Assembly: GCF_000003815.2 (NCBI RefSeq)
Contig: NC_049983.1
Location: 28,782,259-28,826,463 of the forward strand
Direction: 5' to 3'
DNA from: Branchiostoma floridae
Taxonomy: Eukaryota; Chordata; Leptocardii; Amphioxiformes; Branchiostomatidae
Length of the DNA stretch: 44,205 bases
Below, piece by piece: positions 34,501-41,196 of this stretch; position 1 is the first letter of the stretch, and each line of letters begins with the position of its first letter. A model generated the notes under the pieces. That model had not been told where the DNA came from, did not search any database, and was given only the letters and a program-made list of their open reading frames with translations. Made by a program: the position numbers and the translations under genes.

Positions 34501-35355
34501 AGGATTGCATGTACAAAGTACAATCAACATGTCTTACACCTTCCAAAAACAGTTACTTAAGCAGCTAGATATGAATTTAATTGGACTCGGTCAGATGTTT
34601 CAGGCAGAGCCCATTTCCTTTTGTCATAGACACGGACGAAAGGAAGTGGATGTCGTATTTAAAAGAAGAGGTAAACTGACTGGTATTTCCGTGCCGGATT
34701 TTCTGCTAATATTGTCGTTATTATGTCTAGATAACTTGGACATATTGTTGTTTAATTTGATACAGAACAATTGGCCTTTGCAAAAGGAGTGTTGTATTTA
34801 TGTCAGAACTAATATCTACATATCACCGCCAGTTATACACCATTTCTTTCCGAGTCCGAGAGCTATTGTTTCCCATGAAGATCATATTGTATAGTATGTT
34901 TACACATGACTTAAAATCAACGAATGAAGTTCTAGATCTTCTGCAATACGAGAGAAAACTACTAGGGCCTTGATCTAACCTGTGATTTGTCCGAATTTCT
35001 ACCTCCACCCACCGGCCTACCCATAATGCAGTGTTTCCTGACCTCCACCCAATGCCGTCCCATCATGCACTAGTGATTTCCTTACCTCCACCCAGGGCAT
35101 GTTTTCAGTCGGCTGCCACGAAGCCAAATTGAAAACACGTATCGCCATTTGGCATGGAGCATAATCGGAAACACTATTATAATCATAATTTCCCTAGGCT
35201 TGGCTGTTGAAAGTTCTAAGCTACTTAAACAGTAATGCTGACTATGTTAGAAAGTCTGAAATTGTTACGGGAAAAATCTTACCTTGAGCCGTCCCGCCCG
35301 CAGCCAGAGCGAGTAGGACCAGCAGCCCCATGGGTACGGACAGTGGCGGGTCCAT
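19034..35355 (-). CDS. Tectonin-EGF-F5/8C-FN3-ZP transmembrane protein, 25 coding exons
   Basis: Hand-built spliced gene on the minus strand. Exons: 35283-35355, 34122-34352, 33333-33488, 32990-33220, 32589-32732, 31596-31718, 31339-31461, 30859-30981, 30585-30707, 30101-30223, 29322-29506, 28949-29120, 27908-28030, 27425-27547, 26632-26816, 26258-26429, 25029-25295, 24553-24734, 22668-22840, 21736-21838, 21370-21509, 21001-21109, 19997-20195, 19399-19536, 19034-19104. All junctions are AG/GT with matching phase, and the sum is 3792 nt (1263 residues plus stop). Domain order by residue: signal 1-24, six tectonin repeats 25-278, cbEGF 279-483, F5/8C 484-602, cbEGF 603-684, F5/8C 685-803, FN3 804-892, ZP about 893-1160, TM 1201-1224, basic tail. 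Domain-boundary introns up to the ZP module are phase 1, as in shuffled extracellular modules. The role as a surface or secreted lectin-like polymer is inferred from the domains. I recognise no named orthologue. The weakest junctions are the two F5/8C 3' ends. Confidence 0.85.
19399..19536 (-). CDS. Transmembrane exon (exon 24)
   Basis: A 138-nt phase 1-1 exon. A 24-residue helix runs from [13 protein letters not shown] to AAAAFLV (residues 1201-1224) and is followed by the stop-transfer sequence RKRRGRG. The donor G|GTCAGT is of the same kind as in exon 2. If it is not used, the frame runs on to TAG at 19328-19330 and gives a different tail. Confidence 0.85.
19881..19926 (-). repeat. Second copy of the exon 23 end and donor
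   Basis: About 46 bp repeats 19991-20036 with very few changes: GGACCTTTCAAAGTGGAGAA, then CAAGAACAAG|GTAGCTAT on the minus strand. It lies about 110 bp inside the intron, in the same orientation, and includes an identical donor. Confidence 0.88.
19997..20195 (-). CDS. ZP-C end with furin-type cleavage site (exon 23)
   Basis: A 199-nt exon, phase 0 to 1, residues 1129-1194. [18 protein letters not shown] and PPSRRRRA supply the last four ZP-C cysteines (ten in the module overall) and a consensus furin site, RRRR at 1156-1159. In known ZP proteins this cleavage frees the module from the membrane for polymerisation. The hydrophobic [11 protein letters not shown] after it could be the external hydrophobic patch. 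Confidence 0.9.
20433..20995. repeat. 40-bp minisatellite next to the exon 22 donor
   Basis: About 14 units of 40 bp (gctgacagctagccctgcca plus ccaccactgactccctattg). The array begins around position +5 of the intron after exon 22. Units differ mainly at cact/caat. Each carries an ATTGG (CCAAT on the minus strand) and a weak GTCAGT. Confidence 0.93.
21001..21109 (-). CDS. ZP-C domain (exon 22)
   Basis: A 109-nt exon, phase 2 to 0, residues 1092-1128: [15 protein letters not shown] and then [11 protein letters not shown], matching the ZP-C 'C-P-D ... F-x-F' segment. The donor CTG|GTAAAA is weak, and the 40-bp repeat array begins a few bases inside the intron. Confidence 0.86.
21370..21509 (-). 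CDS. ZP-C domain (exon 21)
   Basis: A 140-nt exon, phase 0 to 2, residues 1046-1091. [20 protein letters not shown], then RCLATPS, the first ZP-C cysteine, and the end IIQDG. The donor is GG|GTACGT. Confidence 0.88.
21736..21838 (-). CDS. ZP interdomain / start of ZP-C (exon 20)
   Basis: A 103-nt exon, phase 2 to 0, residues 1011-1045: [17 protein letters not shown] and then [11 protein letters not shown], typical of the start of ZP-C. The acceptor is TTCTGTTTTCAG and the donor CAG|GTCAGC. Confidence 0.87.
22081..22734 (-). repeat. Array of exon-end plus splice-donor units (67/37 bp)
   Basis: Twelve head-to-tail units. Boundaries at 22081, 22148, 22185, 22252, 22319, 22386, 22453, 22490, 22527, 22594, 22631 and 22668 give seven 67-bp units and five 37-bp units; the short form lacks one 30-bp block. 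On the minus strand each unit is the 3' end of exon 19, and the boundaries read CCTCG|GTAAGTT. The unit at 22668-22734 is the real exon end. Eleven GTAAGTT donors result, plus one weaker GTAGAAT at the far end. Confidence 0.92.
22668..22840 (-). CDS. ZP-N end and ZP linker (exon 19)
   Basis: A 173-nt exon, phase 0 to 2, residues 954-1010. The fourth ZP-N cysteine is in [14 protein letters not shown], and the exon ends LYNIPSP plus two bases of an arginine codon. Its last 67 nt are the unit of the tandem array that fills the first 587 bp of the next intron. Reading past the authentic donor meets TAA at once (CGG TAA), so only the exon-proximal donor keeps the frame. Confidence 0.88.
23150..23250 (-). 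mobile_element. Fragment of the same SINE-like repeat
   Basis: acctggaaggacctctactc and gactctcgtcaaacatggga, cctccattta resemble the body of the 16090-16520 element. It lies in the intron between exons 18 and 19. Confidence 0.5.
23446..24552. repeat. 52-bp minisatellite abutting a ZP splice donor
   Basis: About 21 head-to-tail units of 52 bp (core ctactgacagtagaccgtgt) run right up to the donor of exon 18. On the minus strand most units contain GAT|GTGAGTAGG followed by TGGACAATGG, closely resembling the authentic GAC|GTAAGTAGG-GTGC-TGGACAATGG. Several units have lost this (acccgc variant). Two adjacent 156-bp higher-order repeats of three units each lie at about 24040-24350. Confidence 0.92.
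24553..24734 (-). CDS. ZP-N domain, first part (exon 18)
   Basis: A 182-nt exon, phase 1 to 0, residues 893-953. The ZP-N start [18 protein letters not shown] is followed by LLDASCGAT and LQDCGTIQD, giving three of the four ZP-N cysteines. The donor GAC|GTAAGTAGG is followed at once by the 52-bp minisatellite. Confidence 0.9.
25029..25295 (-). CDS. Fibronectin type III domain (exon 17)
   Basis: A 267-nt phase 1-1 exon, residues 804-892. The FN3 hallmarks are in order: LSDLVFTDV, a core tryptophan in [17 protein letters not shown], the tyrosine corner [14 protein letters not shown], and the EISGTNTT end. A possible N-glycosylation site is NIT. The single-exon, phase 1-1 layout is typical of mobile FN3 modules. 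Confidence 0.9.
25806..25900. repeat. (TA)n and (GATA)n microsatellite, copy A
   Basis: An alternating TA tract followed by agatagatagatagata, in the intron between the F5/8C and FN3 exons. Confidence 0.95.
26258..26429 (-). CDS. F5/8C domain copy 2, second half, shortened (exon 16)
   Basis: A 172-nt exon, phase 0 to 1, residues 747-803. It has the same core motifs and the same unusual ending ([10 protein letters not shown]) as exon 12. With donor AATT|GTAAGT the split codon joins the FN3 exon as TGC, a cysteine. Confidence 0.72.
26632..26816 (-). CDS. F5/8C domain copy 2, first half (exon 15)
   Basis: A 185-nt exon, phase 1 to 0, residues 685-746, differing from exon 11 by only a few bases (for example SPEKARL here against STEKARL). 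The same acceptor and donor are used. Confidence 0.85.
27425..27547 (-). CDS. cbEGF domain 7 (exon 14)
   Basis: A 123-nt phase 1-1 exon, residues 644-684. [28 protein letters not shown]. It duplicates domain 5 and likewise directly precedes an F5/8C domain. Confidence 0.88.
27908..28030 (-). CDS. cbEGF domain 6 (exon 13)
   Basis: A 123-nt phase 1-1 exon, residues 603-643. [28 protein letters not shown]. This is the duplicate of domain 4. Confidence 0.87.
28461..28600. repeat. (TA)n and (GATA)n microsatellite, copy B
   Basis: The duplicate of the copy A tract, roughly twice as long in the TA part, which fits length drift after the segmental duplication. Confidence 0.95.
28949..29120 (-). CDS. 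F5/8C domain copy 1, second half, shortened (exon 12)
   Basis: A 172-nt exon, phase 0 to 1, residues 546-602. [30 protein letters not shown] and [11 protein letters not shown] are diagnostic of the F5/8C core. The expected closing part (FPGN through the final MRLE-x-x-GC) is absent. I place the donor at AATT|GTAAGT because it gives phase 1, which the following EGF and FN3 exons need; the earlier GTACAG after EK would be phase 0. Confidence 0.72.
29322..29506 (-). CDS. F5/8C (discoidin) domain copy 1, first half (exon 11)
   Basis: A 185-nt exon, phase 1 to 0, residues 484-545. It starts [20 protein letters not shown] and ends with [14 protein letters not shown], the typical opening of coagulation factor 5/8 C domains, which bind phospholipid or carbohydrate. 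I chose the acceptor GTTGAAG|AGACG because it sits after a long pyrimidine stretch and restores phase. Confidence 0.85.
30101..30223 (-). CDS. cbEGF domain 5 (exon 10)
   Basis: A 123-nt phase 1-1 exon, residues 443-483, of the second EGF subtype ([16 protein letters not shown]). It directly precedes the first F5/8C domain and is nearly identical to domain 7 (27425-27547). The donor is GTATAA. Confidence 0.88.
30585..30707 (-). CDS. cbEGF domain 4 (exon 9)
   Basis: A 123-nt phase 1-1 exon, residues 402-442. [35 protein letters not shown]. It matches domain 6 (27908-28030) across the 2.6-kb duplication. Confidence 0.88.
30859..30981 (-). CDS. cbEGF domain 3 (exon 8)
   Basis: A 123-nt phase 1-1 exon, residues 361-401, nearly identical to domain 2 and separated from it by an intron holding an orphan EGF exon start at 31195. 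Confidence 0.88.
31339..31461 (-). CDS. cbEGF domain 2 (exon 7)
   Basis: A 123-nt phase 1-1 exon, residues 320-360. DVDEC calcium motif, [12 protein letters not shown] hydroxylation consensus and [11 protein letters not shown] end. The NCT is a possible N-glycosylation sequon. The donor is GTAAGA. Confidence 0.88.
31596..31718 (-). CDS. cbEGF domain 1 (exon 6)
   Basis: A 123-nt phase 1-1 exon, residues 279-319. It has six cysteines, an N-terminal DVDEC calcium ligand set, and C-x-N-x4-F-x-C-x-C, the Asp/Asn beta-hydroxylation consensus. This is the most diverged of the seven copies ([17 protein letters not shown]). The donor is GTAATT. Confidence 0.88.
32502..32533. repeat. Hairpin element, orientation 2
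   Basis: ctctgtcgctggaggttacc plus ctccagtcacagagta, the reverse complement of the 4819-4851 element. It lies in the intron just 3' of the sixth tectonin exon. Confidence 0.85.
32589..32732 (-). CDS. Coding exon 5: tectonin repeat 6
   Basis: A 144-nt phase 1-1 exon, residues 231-278, carrying one repeat ([37 protein letters not shown]). It is the paralogue of exon 3. The donor is ACAG|GTTAGA. A copy of this donor region also lies in intron 1 near 34975. Confidence 0.86.
32990..33220 (-). CDS. Coding exon 4: tectonin repeats 4 and 5
   Basis: A 231-nt phase 1-1 exon, residues 154-230, the same length as exon 2 and clearly its paralogue: [62 protein letters not shown]. The exon 2-3 and exon 4-5 pairs look like an internal duplication of a three-repeat cassette. 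The donor is GCG|GTAGGC. Confidence 0.88.
33333..33488 (-). CDS. Coding exon 3: tectonin repeat 3
   Basis: A 156-nt phase 1-1 exon, residues 102-153, carrying one tectonin repeat ([18 protein letters not shown], then [15 protein letters not shown]). The acceptor TTCTACTTTAG and donor CAG|GTGAGG are both good. Confidence 0.87.
33680..34005 (-). mobile_element. Fragment related to the 5594-6643 element
   Basis: On the opposite strand it shows gcagtaccaagg(t)..., gggagcctaaaatggg, and ends in tctcatggaggtaat, similar to the left part of the 5594 element. It lies in the intron between exons 2 and 3. Confidence 0.45.
34122..34352 (-). CDS. Coding exon 2: tectonin repeats 1 and 2
   Basis: A 231-nt phase 1-1 exon, residues 25-101. 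Two tectonin/beta-propeller-type repeats show the pattern GTGW-x-Q/I-DGGLK-x-(I/V)S-(S/V)G-x-(V)WGV-x-(S/G)-DEI-x-(Y/I)R, for example '[19 protein letters not shown]' and '[13 protein letters not shown]'. Related repeats build fish-egg lectin, tachylectin-1 and Physarum tectonin, which bind glycans or LPS. A possible N-glycosylation site, NET, lies between the repeats. The donor is GTCAGT. Confidence 0.88.
34920..35000 (-). repeat. Orphan copy of the exon 5 donor region in intron 1
   Basis: About 75 bp match 32535-32605 (ttctgcaatac, agggccttgatctaacctgt, tttgtccga). The copy contains the last bases of the tectonin exon 5 and its GTTAGA donor, placed about 2.4 kb upstream within intron 1. Confidence 0.75.
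35005..35095. repeat. Three ~42-bp units with cctccaccc core
   Basis: Imperfect units each contain (t)acctccaccc and a gtg(a)tttcc element. On the minus strand the last reads GGTGGAG|GTAAGG, again donor-like. They lie in intron 1. Confidence 0.55.
35283..35355 (-). CDS. Coding exon 1: start codon and signal peptide
   Basis: Residues 1-24 begin [10 protein letters not shown], continue through a hydrophobic LLVLLALAA core and end GGTAQ, a classical cleavable signal peptide. The exon ends in phase 1 at CAAG|GTAAGA. The ATG is the first one after a good acceptor (TTTTATTGCAG at about 35357-35367), so the 5' UTR probably begins in a separate upstream exon that I cannot locate. Confidence 0.85.
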
Positions 35356-35929
35356 TCTGCAATAAAAGTCATCAGGAAGTTAGATTATAACCCAACACAC
35401 GTGCCGCCATTCCATTAATTCTACACATTCAACTAAAGCAACAAGTGGTTAGGAATATGTTCATATTCAGTAAAAGCAGTAAGTACAAGTAGGTTACAAG
35501 TACCTTGTGCACCGCAGCATGTTTGCAAATTAGTACTAACCCTTAAGCTGCTGGATTTTCAGCTCAGTACACGCTTCTAGTGCTGCAGTTTCCAGAGAAT
35601 CTCTATTAGATTGTGAACCAGCTCATGGTGTAATCCAAAAAGCGCGAGCCATAAACCAACGGTACAAAATAGAAAGCCAGATAACAACATCTAACAAAAC
35701 GTAAAAAATATCCGGAGCGGAATATCTGCTTGGAGTGTAGTCGCTGTGCATCATGATCACCTTTGTTTTTTCTTGGTCATTAGCAATTGCAACTTTGTAA
35801 CAAGTAACAGGCTTCATGATGTACAGCTTAGTAATGGTATGAGACCTGAGGAAGATACTTGTAGTTCACCCGGAGAGAATATAAAGGTAAGGACTACAGT
35901 AGTACAGGAAACTTCTCTGAGACCTGACG

Positions 35930-36500
35930 GAAAGACCCTGTTGATAGGTGACTCAAACGTTCGATGATTACAGAGTTACTTCAACGCAGACACAGAAGGA
36001 TACAAGACAGATAGCCAGCTAGTGATTTCTGCATTCTCAGGTGCAAAAATTGAAACTATGGTATCTAAGCTATCCATTCTGCTATACGTACGGACTAAAA
36101 CTAACTAAGTAAATATACATGCTGGAACAAACAACCTCAGAACGGACTCGATAGAAGTAATTATGGCTAAATACAAAAATGTTTATGTCGAGGAAGTGAA
36201 GAGATGTCAACCAGAGTGTCAGGTAGTATTTGCAAGCCTGCTTCCCAGACTAGACAGCAAAGAGAAGAATGACAAAGCTATGCAAGTGAACTGGGAGCTA
36301 CAGCAACTTGTCAGCCAGCTATATGGTGCCAGGTATATAGACTGCACAGACCGGTTTATGGTGGAAGGTCTGGTAGATGCTAGCCTATTTAAAACTGATG
36401 GTTTACATGTCAATAAAGAAGTCACTGAAATCTGGGCTTCATTTATGTTAGATAAGACAGGCATACACAGTCACAATACTGTATCATATGGAGCTACTGG
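35930..36500 (+). pseudogene. ORF1 SGNH/GDSL-like hydrolase domain
   Basis: Catalytic blocks are visible: LLIGDSNVR (Ser block), a stop, then HAGTNNL (Asn block), QVVFASLLPRLD, and FKTDGLHVNKEV (Asp-His block). One TGA follows GDSNVR, and a frame change lies before HAGTNNL. Such esterase-like domains occur in ORF1 of CR1-type elements; their role in transposition is unclear. Confidence 0.75.
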
Positions 36501-36534
36501 TATTCATTTCAGAGAACAGGCATTCTGGACAGAA

Positions 36535-36645
36535 ATGTCAGGTATGCGGGGTACAAGGTCACAGTGTAAGAGTATGCAGGCATAGACCACAATGTTTTAC
36601 ATGTGGACAGTATGGCCACAAGTCTAAGTACTGTAACCTTGTCTG
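36535..36645 (+). pseudogene. Two CCHC zinc knuckles of ORF1
   Basis: In the frame shifted from the SGNH domain: CQVCGVQGHSVRVC and CFTCGQYGHKSKYC, both exact C-x2-C-x4-H-x4-C. They would bind element RNA. Confidence 0.85.
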
Positions 36646-36699
36646 AATCGCTGGCAATGAGGAAAATGCCCCAAGTCACCATGTTGAAAGAACTACACT

Positions 36700-37470
36700 A
36701 ACCGTCATGTCATGGAATGTTAATGGCCTACTATCTAATTGAAACTAGATGACTGTGACTTCAAAAAGTTTTAAAAAACAGTATGGTGTATTTGGACTAC
36801 AGGAGACATGGGCTCAAGACAAAGACAAGGAGGACATTACCCTAGAAGGCTACACAGTATATACTAGCAACAGAGTTAAAAAGAAAATTCGGGAGGACTA
36901 GCTATGTTTATAAGAGATGAATTCAACAAAGGAGTGAAACAGCTGCTAAGTCTGTCTAAAAATATAATCTGGTCATTCTGGTGTTTATGCGACAAAGACT
37001 TCTTAACATGACAAGCAAGTTTGCTAATTGGTCTGGTTTATGTGTCCCCCGCTGACTCACCTACACACGACGCAGAGGATATTTTTCAAATAATTGAATC
37101 TGAATTATTCCAGTACTCTTGAGAAATAGATAACTGTGATTATATGCTAATGGGAGACTTTAATGCTAGAATCGGCTTCCTGTCTGACTATGTGTTAGAG
37201 GAAATAGAGGATGATGAATTTGTCCCCCTCCCACAGTGATATATGGTAGACTCAGTGCCTCCCCAGAGGACTTCCCAGGACAATCAAATCAATGGGTTTG
37301 GTTATAATCTAATAATCGTATGTAAGACAACAAACTTAAGAATTGTTAATGGCAGGTTGTTTGAAGATAAAAATGTTGGAAGCTTAAATGTGTTCGTGAA
37401 AACATCCACAACAAAGACGGGTTACCAGGAAGAAGTGTGGTAGACTATATACTGGTAAAAGATAACATAT
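36700..37470 (+). pseudogene. ORF2 apurinic-type endonuclease, broken
   Basis: VMSWNVNGL, GLQETWAQDKD, GGLAMFIRDEF, YMLMGDFNARIG: the N, E and GDFN blocks of the AP-like endonuclease. Several stops and frame changes. Confidence 0.8.
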
Positions 37471-38049
37471 TAACCTGAATTAAAGACTTCTCAGTAGTAT
37501 ACAGAGTGGAGTAAGACCACATGCCCCTGCTATGTAAGCTTCCCATCAATAACCCTTTAGTATATACCAAACACAATACCCAGAATAATGGATCAGTAAG
37601 GTATAGATGGAATGGGGATAGAGTTGAAGAATTCAAAAGCAGACTACAAGGACAACTGGTAGAAGGTCTACTACAAGAAACAGTCACTGATATCCAGGGT
37701 AATCAGGTAGATACGGCTGTGGAAGAAATAGGACAAGCACTAGAATCAGCTGCATCTCACATGGGACAAAACATGTAGAGGAGAGGACTTGGTAAGGAAC
37801 AACCAAGATGAATGGTATGGGCAGGATTGTGAACATGCAAAACAAACTTTGAATAAGAGCCTACATAGATTCAGGAGATCTCAATCAGAAAATGATTGGA
37901 GAAATTTTAGACAGGCTAGAATGGAATATAAGGCCATTGTAAGGACAACGCACAGATCACATACTGCACGTATGAGAACACAGCTAAAGATTACAAAAAG
38001 GAATCTAAGGAATTTTGGAAATTAAAGGAAAGAGAATTAATAACATTGG

Positions 38050-39170
38050 AAATATTAGTGCACATGATTTTGCTAATTATTTTGAAGAACTTTTCAATAA
38101 GTCAGAGGAGGAACATACAGCCGAGAGTAATGCCAATAGTATGTGTGAAAAGTTTGATCTCTTGGTTTGTTGACAGCCTAGATAAAGAAATATCTGAGCA
38201 GGAAATTTTAGACAGTCTCAAGAATCTCAAAGCAGGCAAAGCACCTGGCATGGACAAACTATTACCAGAGTTTTTTTCATGGGAGTATTTCAATTTTGTT
38301 ATCATACCTAGAAATGTCATTCAATAAATGTTTCATGCTTGGTGTTATTCCAAAACAATGGTCAGAAAGGTGTTATTCAACCATTATTAAAATCTGGAAA
38401 AAAAGATGAGGTGGGAAATTATAGATTTCTGAAGTATTACTCTCTTATCAGTATTTGGCAAATTGCTTCTTGCAATCCTGAGGAAAAGATTGAATATTTG
38501 GGGTCAGGCTGAAGAGAAACTAGTGGAATCGCAAATGGGGTTAGGAAGGGTTATGGTGTTTTAGATAATTTGTTCTGTCTAAATGCTATGGTGCATAAAT
38601 ATTTATCACTGGTGGACGTTTCTATTGCGTATTTGTAAATTTTTCCAAGGCCTTCGATAGTGTTAATAGAGGGTATTTGTGTATGAAATTAATAAATTGG
38701 GAAGTAAGTAGTAAAATGGTTAAACTAGTTCAATCACTATATGCCGAAGTAAAATCCTGTGTCAGACTGAAGAGTGAGATGAGTGAGGTATTTACATGTA
38801 ATAGATGGGTAAGACAGGGGTGTATATCATCCCCCTTCTTCTTTGCCTTCTTTATAAGTGACTTAGATGATTATTTTTCACAAAGTGGTTGTAGAGGTAC
38901 ACAAGTAGATGATGTTGAAATTTTAAGCTTAATGTTCGCGGATGATCTAGCCTTGTGTGCCGACTCAATAGTAGGTCTGCAAAGGGTGCTTAATGCACAC
39001 ACAAAATATTGTGAAAAATGGCAGATGACAGTAAATTTAGTTAAGACTAAAGTGATAGTTTTTCGGAATGGAGGTAAGTTAAGGCGGTCGGAGAGATGGT
39101 TCTATGGTGGAAAGAAAGTTGAAGTGGTAAACACGAGTACTTAGGTATAACCATCTCTTCTAGAGGAAAC
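38050..39170 (+). pseudogene. ORF2 reverse transcriptase, broken
   Basis: LKNLKAGKAPGMDKLLPEFF, FVNFSKAFDSVNRG, VRQGCISSPFFFAFFISDL, LSLMFADDLALCADS (catalytic ADD), WQMTVNLVKTKVIVF and YLGIT follow RT block order. Frameshifts near 38290-38590 and a stop at 39142. Confidence 0.88.
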
Positions 39171-39189
39171 GTATAGGGCTCAGGGCATC

Positions 39190-39631
39190 ACAGGCATCCA
39201 AAGCAATTTTCATACTGAAGAAGAGGATCCACAAGTTTGGTGTATTATCCCCAGAGTTAGTCTTTAAATTGTTTGATACTATTTTGCCTATTATGATGTA
39301 TGGGTGTGAAATATGGGGGTTCCATCCGTGTAAACAACTAGAAATAGTACACAACACAAATATAGCAGTTAGAGGAGAATTAAGGAGACACCCTCTTTAT
39401 ATACAGAGACAAATTAGAATTATTAAATTTTAGGTAAAAGTGTTAGAGATGAATGAGAACAGATATACAAGGAGATGCTACAAACTACTATACGAGCTTG
39501 ACCAGGTGGACAGGAAGTCCTGGTTAAGCCAGGTAAAGCAGCTGCTGTTTTCCCATGGTCTGCAAGAAGCATGGTATGGCCAAGGGGTAAGTAATAAGGA
39601 AGCATTTTTTGAGGTCTTTAAAAAAAGGTCC
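39190..39631 (+). pseudogene. ORF2 post-RT region
   Basis: ILKKRIHKFGVLSPELVFKL, FDTILPIMMYGCEIWG, KQLEIVHN, then LRRHPLYIQRQIRIIKF. The stretch usually found between IVHN and AVRGEL is partly missing. An N run follows. Confidence 0.75.
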
Positions 39632-39849
39632 NNNNNNNNNNNNNNNNNNNNNNNNNNNNNNNNNNNNNNNNNNNNNNNNNNNNNNNNNNNNNNNNNNNNN
39701 NNNNNNNNNNNNNNNNNNNNNNNNNNNNNNNNNNNNNNNNNNNNNNNNNNNNNNNNNNNNNNNNNNNNNNNNNNNNNNNNNNNNNNNNNNNNNNNNNNNN
39801 NNNNNNNNNNNNNNNNNNNNNNNNNNNNNNNNNNNNNNNNNNNNNNNNN
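39632..39849. other. Assembly gap (N)
   Basis: A 218-base N run inside the retrotransposon. Confidence 0.99.
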
Positions 39850-40255
39850 GGATGATTTATTTTGTGTTGATGTGCAATTACTTCCAATTGACGTACTAAA
39901 TGCGAGGACTAATCCTTGTGTGGTTTTTGTTTCTTGTGATTTATTTATTCATTTGAAATAGTTGTGTATTTTCCACATAAGTTCATGTCCTTGTCAGGTT
40001 TTATGATTTCACTTTTGTTCATGAAGTTGTACATTTATTTTAATATAACTATGATTTTGGTTCTGCTCTTATATTGATCATATTTTCATTTTAACTTATG
40101 TACAATTGGTAGCTTTATTTTATTGATTTCATTGTTGAGTGTATGTATATGTCTATGTTACATTGCTATGGCCCATTGGCGACAGAGAGCAAATAAAGAT
40201 CATCACTTCACATCGCCAAAGTTTAAAAGGTTAAACTGTGCATCAGTGCAGAAAA

Positions 40256-40370
40256 ACCCGCCTCGTCGTGTTTAAAACCAACAGCCCTCAGGCGCCCGGC
40301 CCAAAGTAGCTATATCGCACGCGCCCTGGCACGCGTACGCACGCGCGCGAACAAGTAAACATGTCAGGAC
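40256..40370. other. CpG-rich patch
   Basis: cgcacgcgccctggcacgcg and tacgcacgcgcgcgaac stand out against AT-rich flanks. It could be a promoter-type CpG cluster for the minus-strand gene, but I see no exon to tie it to. Confidence 0.35.
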
Positions 40371-41196
40371 TCTACAGAATTCTTCCGACATAACATATCC
40401 CTGAGACACGTCAAATCCCTGTGATCCTAGAAATATGAAAACAGAACATGCACCGTACAAAATGTCCCACCCTTTTTGGCTCCGACCTCTTTGAAAGAAA
40501 AGTCTTATGTCATGCCCACACTTTTAACCGCAAACATCAGGGGTCGATAAGCTTTCGCCGCCGGGCATGTTCTCAGCAATACGTCTCCTACTTCTACACG
40601 GCTGAACCATGCTTTACGCTGTGGGTGCACAAAAGTTACTGACTGACAGTAGCACACAGAAGTTCCATTCCATTTTGTACAAAAGTCTGAAAGGAATTTG
40701 TAAGGCTCTTTTCTACTAGACGGCGAGCCAAGCGATCCAAGTTGAGCAATCAAGGGGGAACCAAAATTACTTAAGTGACCAAATTAAATATTCTGCACGT
40801 GGTATGAGGTATTATTTAGAAGACAGAGAAACATACAGAACAAAAAAAAAACATTTTTTATCTATGACATTCGCTGCGCGACCTGTCAAATGTTTGGTCC
40901 TCAGAAGTCAAAGTAGTGGAAAGGGGTATAAGACATTGCAGTGGGCAAAAATGAAAATACAACTGCATTTGCATAATACGTTTTCAAAGTCTACAAAACA
41001 AGCAAATTAACAAATAAATGAGAGTGAAAAGAGCTCAAAGTTTTCTGCCTTTGAAAACTCCCAACAATACAGTACTGAACCTTGCCAAGAACGCGACATA
41101 TAAAAAACTGGAAGCCTATCTACAGTACCAGGGTACACCCGCTAGGGGGCCATAAACTAATCATTTTTCCTGATTTTTCACCCCTATCGGCATATC
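40371..41196. other. No gene recognised
   Basis: Short open frames only. A phrase near 41130 (gctagggggccataaactaa) resembles part of the 5594-type repeat. Confidence 0.45.

Larger units (their letters stand above)
35840..40205 (+). mobile_element. Decayed non-LTR retrotransposon, SGNH-CCHC-EN-RT
   Basis: A nearly full-length fossil. Order on the plus strand: SGNH/GDSL-like domain (35930-36460), two CCHC zinc knuckles (36535-36640), AP-type endonuclease (36700-37470), reverse transcriptase (38050-39170) and post-RT region (39190-39630), then a 218-base gap and a 3' UTR ending near aaataaagatcat at 40205. Every domain has stops or frameshifts, so it is inactive. It lies upstream of the minus-strand gene's first coding exon. 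An SGNH domain is known in ORF1 of CR1-type elements; the exact clade is not certain from reading alone. Confidence 0.85.
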
